Below are positions 16,919 to 26,461 of a DNA stretch of 50,157 nt, one piece after another. Location: NCBI GenBank assembly GCA_009694745.1, contig SHUF01000018.1, forward strand, positions 1-50,157. The letters run 5' to 3'. Position 1 is the first letter of the stretch; the number at the start of each line of letters is the position of its first letter. The stretch is from Acidobacteriota bacterium (GTDB lineage: Bacteria > Acidobacteriota > Vicinamibacteria > Vicinamibacterales > SCN-69-37). Made by a program: the position numbers and the translations under genes. The notes beneath the pieces are model-generated. The model did not search any database. It worked only from the letters and a program-made list of their open reading frames with translations, and had not been told where the DNA came from.

Positions 16919-18904
16919 ATGCGCATCCGTGTCGGAACTGCCTTGTTCGTGTTCGCGTCAGTCGCCGTATTCACCGCGACTCAGGCGCCCCCTGTGCCGC
17001 CTGCCGCCGCTGCTGCCGCTACCGCCGAGTGGCGTCACTACCATCGCGACCTTGCGGGCACGCGGTATTCGCCGCTCGACGTCATCACACCAGCGAACGT
17101 GGCGAGCCTCGCGGTGGCCTGGCACTGGAAGTCGGATAACTTCAGCGCGCCGCCCGAATACAAAAACGAGAGCACGCCGTTGATGATTGGCGGCACGCTG
17201 TACTTCACCACCGGATCGTCGCGGTGGGTCATTGCCGCAGATGCCGCCACCGGCGCCACCCGGTGGACATGGCGCCTGGATGAGTCCGACCGCGCAGCGG
17301 CAGCGCCCAGACGCGATGCCGGACGCGGCGTGTCGTACTGGACCAACGGTACAGAGGAGCGCATCTTCACCGTCACCCCTGGCTTTCGCTTAGTCGCGCT
17401 CGACGCACGCACGGGCCGACCCGTCTCGACCTTTGGCCGTGACGGGGTCGTGGACCTGAAGTCGCTGCTGGGCGTTGAGGTGGACGCGAAGACGGCAGCC
17501 ATCGGAAATTCGTCGCCACCATTGGTGTTTGAGGATCTGGTGGTCATCGGGCCTGCGCTCGAAGTGGGCACGCGTCCGCCGTCGTACAAAAACGTCCCTG
17601 GCCGCATTCTGGCTGTTGATGCCAGGACCGGGGCCCTCAAGTGGCGCTTCAACACCATTCCGCAGAAGGGTGAAGAGGGCTACGAAACATGGGAGGCCGG
17701 TTCCGCTGAATACACGGGCAACGCGGGCGCGTGGGCGCCACTCTCGCTCGACGAGAAGCGCGGTTACCTCTACCTGCCCCTCGAAGCGGCCACGGGTGAC
17801 TATTACGGCGGCCATCGGCTTGGCGCCAATCTGTTTTCCTCGACGCTCGCATGCCTCGATGTGCGCACAGGGCGCCGGCTGTGGCATTTCCAGACCGTCC
17901 ATCATGACATCTGGGATTGGGACAATCCGACGGCACCGATTCTGGCCGACGTCACCATCGACGGCCAGCCGCGCGAGATCGTGGTCCAGCTCACGAAGCA
18001 GTCGTTCGCCTACGTGCTGGATCGCGTCACTGGAAAACCCATCTGGCCGATCGCTGAACGGCCGGTGCCGGCCTCCGACGTGCCCGGCGAGCGCGCGGCT
18101 GCGACGCAGCCGTTCCCATCCAAGCCTCGGGCCTACGACCGCCAGGGCGTGACCGCCGATGACCTGATCGACTTCACACCCGAGTTGCGCGCTGAGGCGC
18201 TGAAGCTCATTGCAGACGGCCGGTTGCGTATGGGCGCCTTCTTCGCGCCTCCATCACTGGCGGACGCGCCTGACGGCACCAAGGGCACGCTGAGCCTGCC
18301 CGGCAATCTTGGGGGCACCAACTGGGAACACGGGGCGTTTGATCCAGAGACCGGCATGCTCTACGTCGGCTCGTGGACCAACCCCACCGTCCACGCGCTC
18401 ATCAAAGATACGCAGCGGTCGGACATGAATTATGTCGGTGGCGGTGGCCGTCTGCCCAACGTGCGCGGGTTGCCGATCATCAAGCCTCCCTACTCCCGCA
18501 TCACCGCCATCAACCTCCGGACCGGCGAACACGCGTGGATGGTGGCCAACGGCAACACACCGGCCGCCATCGCCAACAACCCCGCGCTCAAGGGGCTGAC
18601 CATTGCGCCGACCGGCGCGCAGACACGCCCCGTGCTGCTCGCAACAAAAACACTGCTCTTCACCGCAGACGGCTATCGCGGCGAAGCCACGCTGCGCGCG
18701 CTCGACAAGGCGACTGGCGCCCGCGTCTGGGAAGGCGCCTTGCCGGGCTCGGCCAGCAGTTCCCCGATGACCTACATGGTGAACGGACGCCAGTTCGTGC
18801 TGCTCTGGACCAGTCAGCAGGCATCGGGCCAGCCGTCTGAACTCGTGGCGTTCGCCATTCCGCAACCACGCGCCGGGCGCGACGACGGCGCGAGCGTGCG
18901 ATGA
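16919..18904 (+). CDS. PQQ-dependent dehydrogenase (quinoprotein glucose/alcohol dehydrogenase family)
   Basis: A 661-residue exported quinoprotein predicted to oxidise a sugar or alcohol in the periplasm with pyrroloquinoline quinone. A signal peptide occupies about 1-24. The mature protein is an eight-bladed propeller with repeated W-blade motifs (GALKWRFNT, GRRLWHFQ, TGARVWEG). The family patterns WRHYHRDLAGTRYSPLDVI, HHDIWDWDNP and NLGGTNWEHGAFDP place it with membrane-type glucose/quinate dehydrogenases but without their N-terminal membrane domain. No haem-binding CxxCH is seen. ATG 16919 has a GGAGG upstream. The stop overlaps udk as ATGA. No PQQ biosynthesis genes are in the window. 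Confidence 0.93.
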   Translation: MRIRVGTALFVFASVAVFTATQAPPVPPAAAAAATAEWRHYHRDLAGTRYSPLDVITPANVASLAVAWHWKSDNFSAPPEYKNESTPLMIGGTLYFTTGSSRWVIAADAATGATRWTWRLDESDRAAAAPRRDAGRGVSYWTNGTEERIFTVTPGFRLVALDARTGRPVSTFGRDGVVDLKSLLGVEVDAKTAAIGNSSPPLVFEDLVVIGPALEVGTRPPSYKNVPGRILAVDARTGALKWRFNTIPQKGEEGYETWEAGSAEYTGNAGAWAPLSLDEKRGYLYLPLEAATGDYYGGHRLGANLFSSTLACLDVRTGRRLWHFQTVHHDIWDWDNPTAPILADVTIDGQPREIVVQLTKQSFAYVLDRVTGKPIWPIAERPVPASDVPGERAAATQPFPSKPRAYDRQGVTADDLIDFTPELRAEALKLIADGRLRMGAFFAPPSLADAPDGTKGTLSLPGNLGGTNWEHGAFDPETGMLYVGSWTNPTVHALIKDTQRSDMNYVGGGGRLPNVRGLPIIKPPYSRITAINLRTGEHAWMVANGNTPAAIANNPALKGLTIAPTGAQTRPVLLATKTLLFTADGYRGEATLRALDKATGARVWEGALPGSASSSPMTYMVNGRQFVLLWTSQQASGQPSELVAFAIPQPRAGRDDGASVR

Positions 18905-19530
18905 GCCGGCCGCGACTCCCCTTCGTGATCGGCGTCGCCGGGGGCTCTGGTTCCGGCAAGACCACGGTCGTCCGCAATATCGTGGAGGCGCTCGGCAACA
19001 CGCAGGTCTCGGTCATCGAACACGACCGCTACTACCGCGACCATCCGACCCTGCGCCTCGAAGAACGTGCTGCACTCAACTACGACCACCCGGATTCGCT
19101 TGAGACGGACCTGCTCGTACAACACGTCAAGGCCCTGCGCGCCGGCCAGGCGGTGGAAGTGCCGGTCTACGATTTCGCGCGGCACGCCCGCCAGCCCGAC
19201 ACCGATACGGTCACACCGCGCACGGCAGTTATCGTGGAAGGCATCCTCATCTTCACTGATCCCGCGCTCCGCGCGCTGATGGACGTGAAGGTGTTTGTGG
19301 ATACCGATGATGACACGCGGTTCATCCGGCGGTTGCAGCGCGACATCACCGAGCGCGGGCGCACGGTGGAGTCGGTGATCGATCAGTATCTGGGCACGGT
19401 CAAACCCATGCACCTGGAGTTTGCGGTGCCGTCAAAGCGCTACGCCGACATCATCATTCCGCTCGGCGGACACAATACGGTCGCGATAGATATGTTGCTG
19501 ACGCTCATCAGGAGCTTGGCGGGACGATAG
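18901..19530 (+). CDS. udk: Uridine kinase
   Basis: Phosphorylates uridine and cytidine in pyrimidine salvage. The 209-residue protein has Walker A GGSGSGKT (14-21), the EHDRYYRDH substrate segment, the YDHPDS motif and the VEGILIF strand with its acidic residue; length is standard. The ATG overlaps the stop of the PQQ dehydrogenase gene (ATGA), so expression is coupled to an unrelated periplasmic enzyme. A perfect hairpin follows the stop by 4 bases. Confidence 0.95.
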   Translation: MSRPRLPFVIGVAGGSGSGKTTVVRNIVEALGNTQVSVIEHDRYYRDHPTLRLEERAALNYDHPDSLETDLLVQHVKALRAGQAVEVPVYDFARHARQPDTDTVTPRTAVIVEGILIFTDPALRALMDVKVFVDTDDDTRFIRRLQRDITERGRTVESVIDQYLGTVKPMHLEFAVPSKRYADIIIPLGGHNTVAIDMLLTLIRSLAGR

Positions 19531-19534
19531 GGGG

Positions 19535-19560
19535 ACGGGTGTCCACAGGTGGACACCCGT
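19535..19560. terminator. Perfect 12-bp hairpin between convergent genes
   Basis: ACGGGTGTCCAC, spacer AG, then its exact complement, ending 7 bases before the stop of the opposing propeller gene. Position suggests a two-way terminator; no T tract on either side. Confidence 0.6.
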
Positions 19561-19567
19561 ACCCGCT

Positions 19568-22504
19568 TTATTCGATCTCCAGTACCCGAAATGTCTGCAT
19601 GGGTCCCACCGCTGTGACCGTATCGCCCACCTGCTTGCCAAGCTGCGCGTGATACGTGCCGCCGGCGACGAGTGCGCCGCCTGCCCCACCACCACGACCG
19701 GCGAACTGCGGAGGCGCTCCGGCGCCTGGCGCGCCGCCCCGGCCCGCACCGCCACCCGCCGGCGCATCCGCACGCATGTTCCACAGCACGCGACGCAGGC
19801 CCTGCGCCTTGTCCACCGACATGCGGCGCACCTGCTGGCCGCGGGCGTCGGTGATGGTCAGCACGAGGTTGGTGCCTTCGGGAATGGCCTGGCCCACCGA
19901 GTACGCGAAGTTCGCGCCAACCGGCGTATTCGGGCTGGCGAAATTACCACCCATGGTGGCCAGGCCGGCTGAACCGTCCTGGGCAATTCCGCCCAGCGTG
20001 ACGAGCCAGGGGTTCTTCACCGGATACAAGCGCGCTTCTTCGGCAAGGGCCTCCGGAGTGATTTCACGCAGCGCACTGTAGTCGTCGAGGATGTAGAAGC
20101 TGCGGCCGAATGTGCCGAGCACCAAATCGTTCTCGCGCTTCTGCACCTGCATGTCGCGCACCTGGGTGGGCGGCAGGCCACCCTTGAGCCGCACCCACTG
20201 GCCGCCGCCGTTCACCGAGGTGAACACGCCGAACTCTGTGCCCACAAACAGCAAATTCGGATTCACGTGGTCCTGAATCACCGCCCACAGGTTGTTCTTG
20301 GCAGGCAGGTTCGACGAGATGTTGGTGAACGTCTGGCCACGATCGGTGCTCTTGACGAGATAGGGCTTGTAGTCGCCGGTCTGCCAGTTGTTGAGGGCGA
20401 CAAACACGGTGTTGACGTCGAGTGGCGAGGCGAAGACGTCGCTGACGTAGGTCCACCTCGGCACACCAGGGAACGTCTCCACCCTGCGCCAGGCCTTGCC
20501 ACCGTTCTCGCTCACCTGGAACAACCCGTCATCAGTCCCGACATAGAGAAGGCCCGCCATCAAGGGCGACTCGTCCACCGCCACAATCGTGCTCAGCGTC
20601 GTCGTAGACTCGAGGAACGCGATCGAATCTGCAGGCCACTGCTTGCCCATGATGGGGATTTCGCGCGCATCCAGGTTCCGGGTCAGGTCGGGACTGACAC
20701 GCGCCCAGCTCGCGCCACGGTCATCAGTGCGATACAGGAAGTTGCTGCCCCAGTAGAGCCGCGTGCTCAGATGCGGGCTGATCAGGTAGGGCGCGTCCCA
20801 GTTTGTCCGGTCGCCGCCGGCCCCACCGCGACCGCCACCTGCTCCACCTCCGGCGCCTGCCGCCAGCGTGCCGCCCGCCGGGGGACGAATGCTCTGCCCG
20901 CGTCCGGTGCGCCGGTCGTAGCGCGACAACCCACCGTTCTGTGACTGGGCGTACACGAAGTTCAGATTTTCCGGATCGGGCCACGCCTGGAAGCCGTCGC
21001 CGCCGGCGATGTGGTACCAGTCACTCGTGCGGATGCCCAGCACATGCGAGGTGCCCGACGGGCCGCACATCGAGAAGTTATCCTGCGTGCCGCCACAGAC
21101 CGAATAGAACGGCTTTTCTGTGCCGATGCCGACCTTGTAGAACTGTGTGACCGGCAGGTTCGTGAACATGCGCCACGACTGGCCATCGTCGTACGTTTCA
21201 TACACGCCACCGTCGTTGCCAATAAGGATGTGGTTGCGATCGGTCGGGTCAAAGACCACCTCGTGATGATCGACGTGCACGGCAAAGGCGCCCGAGCCGC
21301 GCTCGATACCCACATTGGTGAACGTCTTGCCGGCGTCCTTGGTCCACTGCATGTTGGTGTTGATCATCCACACCGTGTCGGCGTGACGCGGATCCACAAA
21401 AATCTCTGAGTAGTACGCCGGCCCACCCCCACGCTCGCGCGACATGCGCTCCCAGGTGACGCCGTTGTCGTCGGACTTGTAGAAGCCGCGGCCATCGGTC
21501 TCAGTGGGAGGATTCATCGGCGGCGGTTCCGGCGCCTGAGCCGGCGCGGCGGCGGGCGGCTGGGCCCCCGCGGCGCCGGCTGCACCGGCCGGGTCACCAC
21601 CACGCCCACCACGACCCCCACGGCCCCCGGCCGGCGTAAATACCTTGGCATCGATGAGCGCGTACACGCGTCCCGGCTTCTTCGGGTCGGTCGCCAGTGC
21701 AATACGGCCCACTTCCCTCGGGGGCAACCCCTTGGTCAGCTTGGTCCAGTTCCGGCCGCCGTCCGTGGTCTTGAACACGCCACCATCCGGGCCGCCACCA
21801 ATCATCTGCCCGACGTGACGCATGCGCTGGTAAGTGCCGGCAAACACCGTGTTCGGATTTCTGGGGTCAAACGCAAGGTCCGTGAACCCCGTTGTGTCGT
21901 TCACGTGCAGAGAGCGGGTCCACGTGGCCCCACCGTCTGTGGTCTTGTAGACCCCGCGTTCGCCACCCGCCGAGAACAGCGGCCCCTGCGCCGCGACCCA
22001 GACGATGTTGGAGTTGTTCGGGTCCACGAGGATCTTGCCGATGTGCTCGGAGGCGGCGAGTCCCGACCGCGCCCATGTCTTGCCGGCATCGGTAGACTTG
22101 TAGAGACCGTCGCCGAAGTGGGCTGAACGCTGGCTGGCGTTTTCGCCGGTGCCCAACCACACCACATTCGAATCTTTCGGATCCACGACGACGCAGCACA
22201 TGTTGTGCGCGGGGTAGTTGTCGAAGATGGGCTCGAAGGTGATGCCCCGATTGATCGTTTTCCACAGCCCGCCAAACGCCGTGGCGACGTACCAGATGCT
22301 CGGGTTCTTCGGATCAATCTCAATGTCCTGCACGCGGCCGGTGACCACGTTCGTGGGCAAACTGCGGAACGCGAGCGCGCTGAGGGCATCGGCGGTCAGG
22401 CCCGGCGCCTGCGCCTGACCCGCGCCGACCGCAGGTACGCCTGTGCTCCAAATCACGGCCACGAACACTGCGGTGGCAACACATCCCAAAAGTCGTTTCA
22501 TCAT
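19568..22504 (-). CDS. Large secreted VPS10/BNR-repeat propeller protein
   Basis: A 978-residue exported protein of the sortilin/VPS10-like glycosidase-fold group. Residues 1-30 form a signal peptide. Asp-box repeats (SxDxGxTW type, e.g. [36 protein letters not shown]) recur along most of the chain and imply one or two seven-to-ten-bladed propellers; the C-terminal 150 residues are a beta domain. Three Gly/Arg-rich inserts are encoded at about 21530-21640, 20815-20885 and 19660-19770. ATG 22504 has GGAGA nine bases upstream; the longer open frame is rejected because it runs into an antisense HRHR repeat. The function is unknown: such proteins may bind or cleave glycans or peptides. A paralogue of nearly equal length lies at 29792-32743. 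Confidence 0.88.
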   Translation of the reverse strand: MMKRLLGCVATAVFVAVIWSTGVPAVGAGQAQAPGLTADALSALAFRSLPTNVVTGRVQDIEIDPKNPSIWYVATAFGGLWKTINRGITFEPIFDNYPAHNMCCVVVDPKDSNVVWLGTGENASQRSAHFGDGLYKSTDAGKTWARSGLAASEHIGKILVDPNNSNIVWVAAQGPLFSAGGERGVYKTTDGGATWTRSLHVNDTTGFTDLAFDPRNPNTVFAGTYQRMRHVGQMIGGGPDGGVFKTTDGGRNWTKLTKGLPPREVGRIALATDPKKPGRVYALIDAKVFTPAGGRGGRGGRGGDPAGAAGAAGAQPPAAAPAQAPEPPPMNPPTETDGRGFYKSDDNGVTWERMSRERGGGPAYYSEIFVDPRHADTVWMINTNMQWTKDAGKTFTNVGIERGSGAFAVHVDHHEVVFDPTDRNHILIGNDGGVYETYDDGQSWRMFTNLPVTQFYKVGIGTEKPFYSVCGGTQDNFSMCGPSGTSHVLGIRTSDWYHIAGGDGFQAWPDPENLNFVYAQSQNGGLSRYDRRTGRGQSIRPPAGGTLAAGAGGGAGGGRGGAGGDRTNWDAPYLISPHLSTRLYWGSNFLYRTDDRGASWARVSPDLTRNLDAREIPIMGKQWPADSIAFLESTTTLSTIVAVDESPLMAGLLYVGTDDGLFQVSENGGKAWRRVETFPGVPRWTYVSDVFASPLDVNTVFVALNNWQTGDYKPYLVKSTDRGQTFTNISSNLPAKNNLWAVIQDHVNPNLLFVGTEFGVFTSVNGGGQWVRLKGGLPPTQVRDMQVQKRENDLVLGTFGRSFYILDDYSALREITPEALAEEARLYPVKNPWLVTLGGIAQDGSAGLATMGGNFASPNTPVGANFAYSVGQAIPEGTNLVLTITDARGQQVRRMSVDKAQGLRRVLWNMRADAPAGGGAGRGGAPGAGAPPQFAGRGGGAGGALVAGGTYHAQLGKQVGDTVTAVGPMQTFRVLEIE

Positions 22505-22618
22505 CTGGTGAATTCTCCGATTGCTGTGCCCGGGACTCCAGGGCCCGGCCATTCTCGCACTCTCAGCGAACACACCGCAATACTGCCGGGCAGAGGCCGG
22601 TCTTGATACCCTGAGCAC

Positions 22619-23113
22619 ATGACGCCTGCAACCGCTCAAACTCTCTCCCTGCTGGTCGCGCTCTCGGCCCTCGCCGCCTGCTCGACGCCACAGGCCAGCA
22701 ATGCCACCACAGACGCCGGCACCCAGGCAGCCTCGACGCCGGTCTCTGCCGCGACTCCGGTGCCGATGCCGATGCCGATGCCGATGCCGATGGCCAGCCA
22801 TGGGGCTGCAGCGCCTGCGGGCGTCCTCTCGATTGCCGAGACCTGGGCGAAGCGCGACGCGCTATCGGGTAAGTCCGTCACGGTGCGCGGCACCGTCGTC
22901 AAGGTCAACAATGGGATTCTCGGGTTCAACTGGCTTCACGTGCAGGACGGGTCCGGCAAGGCGTCGGACGGTACGAACGACCTGACGGTGACGACCGGCG
23001 CCATCGTGAAGGTTGGTGACGTTGTCACCGTGACTGGGACGCTGACACTCAAGAAGGACTTCGGCGCCGGCTATGCGTACGAGGCCATTCTCGAGAAGGC
23101 CACAATCAAGTAG
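22619..23113 (+). CDS. Lipoprotein with a C-terminal OB-fold-like domain
   Basis: A 164-residue lipoprotein. LSALAAC gives a lipobox with Cys21, so it should be membrane-anchored outside the cytoplasm. A low-complexity linker with (Pro-Met)x5 then ASHG follows; it is encoded by a hexamer repeat at 22761-22792. Residues 70-164 ([26 protein letters not shown] and [11 protein letters not shown], read as separate strands) match the small exported OB-fold domains of the NrfJ-like type. Met/His in the linker could bind copper, but that is speculation. It is divergent from the VPS10 gene and convergent with the Ycf48-like gene (18-base gap). Confidence 0.8.
   Translation: MTPATAQTLSLLVALSALAACSTPQASNATTDAGTQAASTPVSAATPVPMPMPMPMPMASHGAAAPAGVLSIAETWAKRDALSGKSVTVRGTVVKVNNGILGFNWLHVQDGSGKASDGTNDLTVTTGAIVKVGDVVTVTGTLTLKKDFGAGYAYEAILEKATIK
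22761..22792. repeat. Hexanucleotide microsatellite (TGCCGA)x5
   Basis: Five exact copies of TGCCGA plus two bases within the lipoprotein gene. A six-base unit changes the length by two residues without a frameshift. Confidence 0.9.
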
Positions 23114-23131
23114 CGCAGGCAGCCCGCGCGC

Positions 23132-24157
23132 TTACCGTTTCTCGAACCGCGCGAGCTGGCCGCGCCCACCGGCGGCGAATCCCACACCAGTGCCGCGCGC
23201 GTGGCTGTAGGTATGCAGACCTCGCGCAGGTGTCGGGATGGGGGTCCACGCCCGGCCGTCGTCGGTGGACCAGTCCGACCCCGACGGTCCCACAGCCAGA
23301 AGCGCGAGACCCGTGGCGGCCGGCACGTACGTCACCACCGAACGGAACCCTCCCACGCCCGGGACCAGCCGCCACGTCTTCCCGCCGTCGTTTGTCACGG
23401 CGACGTTGTCGAGGGCCAAGTCCTCTTTCGCGTAGTCGCCACCGACCACGATGCCGTGGAGGGCGTCGCGAAACGCGATGGAGTAGATACCGGCGGATGT
23501 CCCGCCCGGAATCGGGGTATCGGCCACGGTCCAGGTCTTGCCGCGATCGGATGAATGGAGCACGCGTGCCTTTGCCGCCGCGCCGGTACCGATCCACACG
23601 TGACGGTCTCCCCAGACGGCCACGTTCGTGCCGCTGGCCGCAAACGCGCCCTCGTTGTCGAGCGCCGGGGGCAGCCCGCCAAGGCGCGTCCACGTGCGAC
23701 CGCCGTCACTGGTGCTGATGATCCGAAACTGATTGTTGGCAGAGTCGCTGAAGGCGATGCCATTGTCCTTGTCCCAGAACGCCATGGCGTCAAAGAAGGC
23801 ATCGACGTCTGGGCTCGTGAACTGCGTGACCCAGGTGGCGCCGCCGTCAGTGGTTTTGAGGATGCGCGACGCGTCGCCGTTGCCGATGCTCAGGATGTAC
23901 GCCGTCATTCGATCGATCGCATCAACGTCACGAAAATCCAGCGCGAGTGGAGGCTGCGGCGAGACGTTCTGCCATGTCGCGCCTGCGTCAAGCGTGCGCA
24001 TCACGGTGCCACGCGATCCGCTCGCCCACGCCACCTCGGCGCTCACGGCGCTGACGCCGCGAAACGCCACGTTCACGCCACTGGCCAAAGGCGTCCAGGT
24101 CCCCTGTGCCGCCACCGTGCCGATCACCACCACACCAAAAACGACTGCTGCCTTCAT
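23132..24157 (-). CDS. Exported Ycf48/HCF136-like BNR-repeat propeller protein
   Basis: A 341-residue secreted single-propeller protein. A short signal peptide (about 1-18) ends at VAAQG. Asp-box motifs recur ([55 protein letters not shown]), six or seven blades. Known homologues include the photosystem II assembly factor Ycf48; in non-phototrophs the role is unknown, and there are no photosynthesis genes here. I start at ATG 24157, with GAGG upstream. It lies 10 bases after the S9 peptidase stop, so the two are probably one operon. Confidence 0.88.
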   Translation of the reverse strand: MKAAVVFGVVVIGTVAAQGTWTPLASGVNVAFRGVSAVSAEVAWASGSRGTVMRTLDAGATWQNVSPQPPLALDFRDVDAIDRMTAYILSIGNGDASRILKTTDGGATWVTQFTSPDVDAFFDAMAFWDKDNGIAFSDSANNQFRIISTSDGGRTWTRLGGLPPALDNEGAFAASGTNVAVWGDRHVWIGTGAAAKARVLHSSDRGKTWTVADTPIPGGTSAGIYSIAFRDALHGIVVGGDYAKEDLALDNVAVTNDGGKTWRLVPGVGGFRSVVTYVPAATGLALLAVGPSGSDWSTDDGRAWTPIPTPARGLHTYSHARGTGVGFAAGGRGQLARFEKR

Positions 24158-24167
24158 CACGACCTCA

Positions 24168-26399
24168 CTAGCGGCCAATGTGCTTCATCAGGAATTGCTC
24201 CATCCGTTCGAAGGTGTAGACCCACCGCCGGTGCAACAGCGAATCATGGACATCGTCGGGGAACACCACCAGTTCGTAGTCCACGTTGCGCTGACGCAGC
24301 AGTTGCACCAGTCCGCCCGTCTGCGTGAACGCGACGTTGCGGTCGTCATCGCCGTGGAACAACAGCACGGGCGATCGCCATCCGTCGATCGCGCCGATGA
24401 CCGACGACTTGAAGGAAACGGCCTCCGGATCGAGGAGGCTGCCCCAGAGATGCACGCCGGCCAGGTCTATGCCGGCGGCGAACAGGTCGGAGTTGCGCGC
24501 CAGCGCCTGACCGGTCAACACCCCGCCGTACGAGAGGCCCCAGATCGCCACGCGAGCCGTGTCCACATCGGGTCGTGCGTGGAGGTACTTGCCGGCCGCC
24601 AGCACATCGAGATATTCCGCGTTGCCGCGACCGCCGGTGTTCGGGGCCTGGCGAAACGCGCGGCCGTACCCCACGCCGCTGCGATAGTTCACCGACAACA
24701 CGATGTAGCCCTTGCTCGCCAGCCACTGATTGATGCCGTAGAACATGTGGTAGACGTGGCGATAGTGATACCCCAGCAGCATCTGCCGCTGCGGACCGCC
24801 GTGGACGAAGATCATCGCCGGCCGCTTCTCACCGGGTTTGATGTCTGCCGGCATGAACAACTGGTTGTTGAACTTCACACCATCGTCAGCCGTGAGCGTG
24901 ACGTTGGTGGGAACCACGTGGGCTGCCGTCGGAAAACGCGGCGTCAGTACGGGATACACCACACGCGCTTTTTCGCCGTAGGCCGGCACCACAGCCACCG
25001 ACTGGGGACGAGTGGCCTCAGCGTACAGCAGGGCCACCTGACGGCCTGACGCGAGCGGCGCCGGATACATCTCGATTGCATCGCCTGATGTCACTTGTCT
25101 CGGTGTGCCGCCTGCGGTGGGCACGGCCCACACGTCGCGATGATCGATGTCGCCGGCATTCGTGGAGTAGTACAACGTCCTGCCGTCCGGCGACAGATCC
25201 ACCGATGCGGCATCTTCGATGATGCCGTCGATGGTGGTCAGGAGTACAGGCTTTGGTGTAGATCCATTCACGGCGACCGAGAAGTACCGATCGAAGTCGT
25301 CGCCAGGCACGACACTGGTGAACACCACGTGTTCGCCGGCCCACTCGATGCTGTTTACGCCGGTCACGACTCGATCGTCGGGGGACTGCCGCCAAAACTC
25401 ATTGCCCTGTCCTGAAGCCGCAGCCGCAACCCAGAAGGACAACGTGCCGCCGCCCTTGAACTCAGCGCGCATGAGGCCGGGCACAGTTCCTCCGGCCTCA
25501 GCCACGGAAACGCCCGGGGCGGGCGCGCCTCCCTGTCGGCCTGCTCCACCCTGGCGACCACCCGCACCGCCCTGTCGGGCGAACGCCGGCCCGGCGGGGT
25601 TCCCCACGCCGCCAAACCCTTCGTGCGCCTGTTGCCCAAAGGCCAACCCCGGCCGTCGAATGAACGCGATGCGCGTGCTGTCATGCGACCACGTCGGACT
25701 GGAGTCGCGATCGACATCCGGTGCGAGGTACGACAACGCGCGGGTCGCCATGTCATAGACGCCGATGTAGCTGTGATCGACGCGATTGCTGACAAACGCG
25801 ATCTTCTTCCCGTCGGGCGACCAGCGCGGCCCGCTGTTCTGTCCCCACGCCTTGATGAAGGGCTGCTCGCCCTTGTCGATCGCCGTCAGCTTTGGTGCCG
25901 GCGACACGCGCGCACGATAGATCTGCCCTTCCCTCACGTAGAGAACGAATCGCCCATCCGGCGACACCACCGGCGCGCCAGACGGCAACTCCGCCAGGCG
26001 CATCGCGGGACCGGCGCCGTTCGTGCGGACGGCCCAAATCGCGCGCTCGGTGCCGTCGGGATTGCTGGCGGGATTGGCGACCCATCCATCGCGATTCTGA
26101 TCGTGGCCGCGCACGAAGACCGCGACTGAGCCGTCAGCCGACACGCTCAAATTCGTCACATCCACCCCATCGTCATTCATGAACGACGTCAGACGCATGG
26201 GAGCGAAGGCGGGCGCAACGGCGGTGAAGACGTTGCGTTTGCCTTCGTCGTAGGTGATCCACGCCAGTCGATCAGCCTGACGGGCCGACACAAGATCGTG
26301 GGGATACGGCGCACTGACAAAGTCAGCCGCCGTCGGCGACTGGGCCTGGACAATCGGCACCGCCACGGCAAGCAACACGGCTGCGAACAGTTTCTTCAT
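24168..26399 (-). CDS. Secreted S9 family prolyl-oligopeptidase-type peptidase
   Basis: A 743-residue exported peptidase (signal peptide about 1-19) with an N-terminal WD40/TolB-like propeller and a C-terminal alpha/beta-hydrolase domain. The catalytic triad is visible: Ser623 in GLSYGG, Asp686 in HGDDDRN and His718 in DDVHDSL. It should cleave short peptides, dipeptidyl-peptidase or acylaminoacyl-peptidase style, outside the cytoplasm. A Gly/Gln/Arg-rich insert in the propeller is encoded at about 25505-25620. ATG 26399 has AGGAG 6 bases upstream. The Ycf48-like gene follows 10 bases downstream; the GT-C-like gene ends 62 bases upstream on the same strand. Confidence 0.92.
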   Translation of the reverse strand: MKKLFAAVLLAVAVPIVQAQSPTAADFVSAPYPHDLVSARQADRLAWITYDEGKRNVFTAVAPAFAPMRLTSFMNDDGVDVTNLSVSADGSVAVFVRGHDQNRDGWVANPASNPDGTERAIWAVRTNGAGPAMRLAELPSGAPVVSPDGRFVLYVREGQIYRARVSPAPKLTAIDKGEQPFIKAWGQNSGPRWSPDGKKIAFVSNRVDHSYIGVYDMATRALSYLAPDVDRDSSPTWSHDSTRIAFIRRPGLAFGQQAHEGFGGVGNPAGPAFARQGGAGGRQGGAGRQGGAPAPGVSVAEAGGTVPGLMRAEFKGGGTLSFWVAAAASGQGNEFWRQSPDDRVVTGVNSIEWAGEHVVFTSVVPGDDFDRYFSVAVNGSTPKPVLLTTIDGIIEDAASVDLSPDGRTLYYSTNAGDIDHRDVWAVPTAGGTPRQVTSGDAIEMYPAPLASGRQVALLYAEATRPQSVAVVPAYGEKARVVYPVLTPRFPTAAHVVPTNVTLTADDGVKFNNQLFMPADIKPGEKRPAMIFVHGGPQRQMLLGYHYRHVYHMFYGINQWLASKGYIVLSVNYRSGVGYGRAFRQAPNTGGRGNAEYLDVLAAGKYLHARPDVDTARVAIWGLSYGGVLTGQALARNSDLFAAGIDLAGVHLWGSLLDPEAVSFKSSVIGAIDGWRSPVLLFHGDDDRNVAFTQTGGLVQLLRQRNVDYELVVFPDDVHDSLLHRRWVYTFERMEQFLMKHIGR

Positions 26400-26461
26400 C
26401 GTTGTCTCCTGAAGGCGCATAAATACCAGCCTCCCACCTGAATCCCGCCCTCGCACGGCTC

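Noticed and set aside
22505-22801. N-terminal extension of the VPS10 protein starting with a His-Arg repeat
   Set aside because: The open frame only exists because the opposite strand codes the Pro-Met hexamer repeat of the lipoprotein; the signal peptide and ribosome site place the start at 22504.
23132-24157. Photosystem II assembly factor as a sign of phototrophy
   Set aside because: The Ycf48-like propeller family is widespread in non-phototrophs, and no other photosynthesis gene is in the window.
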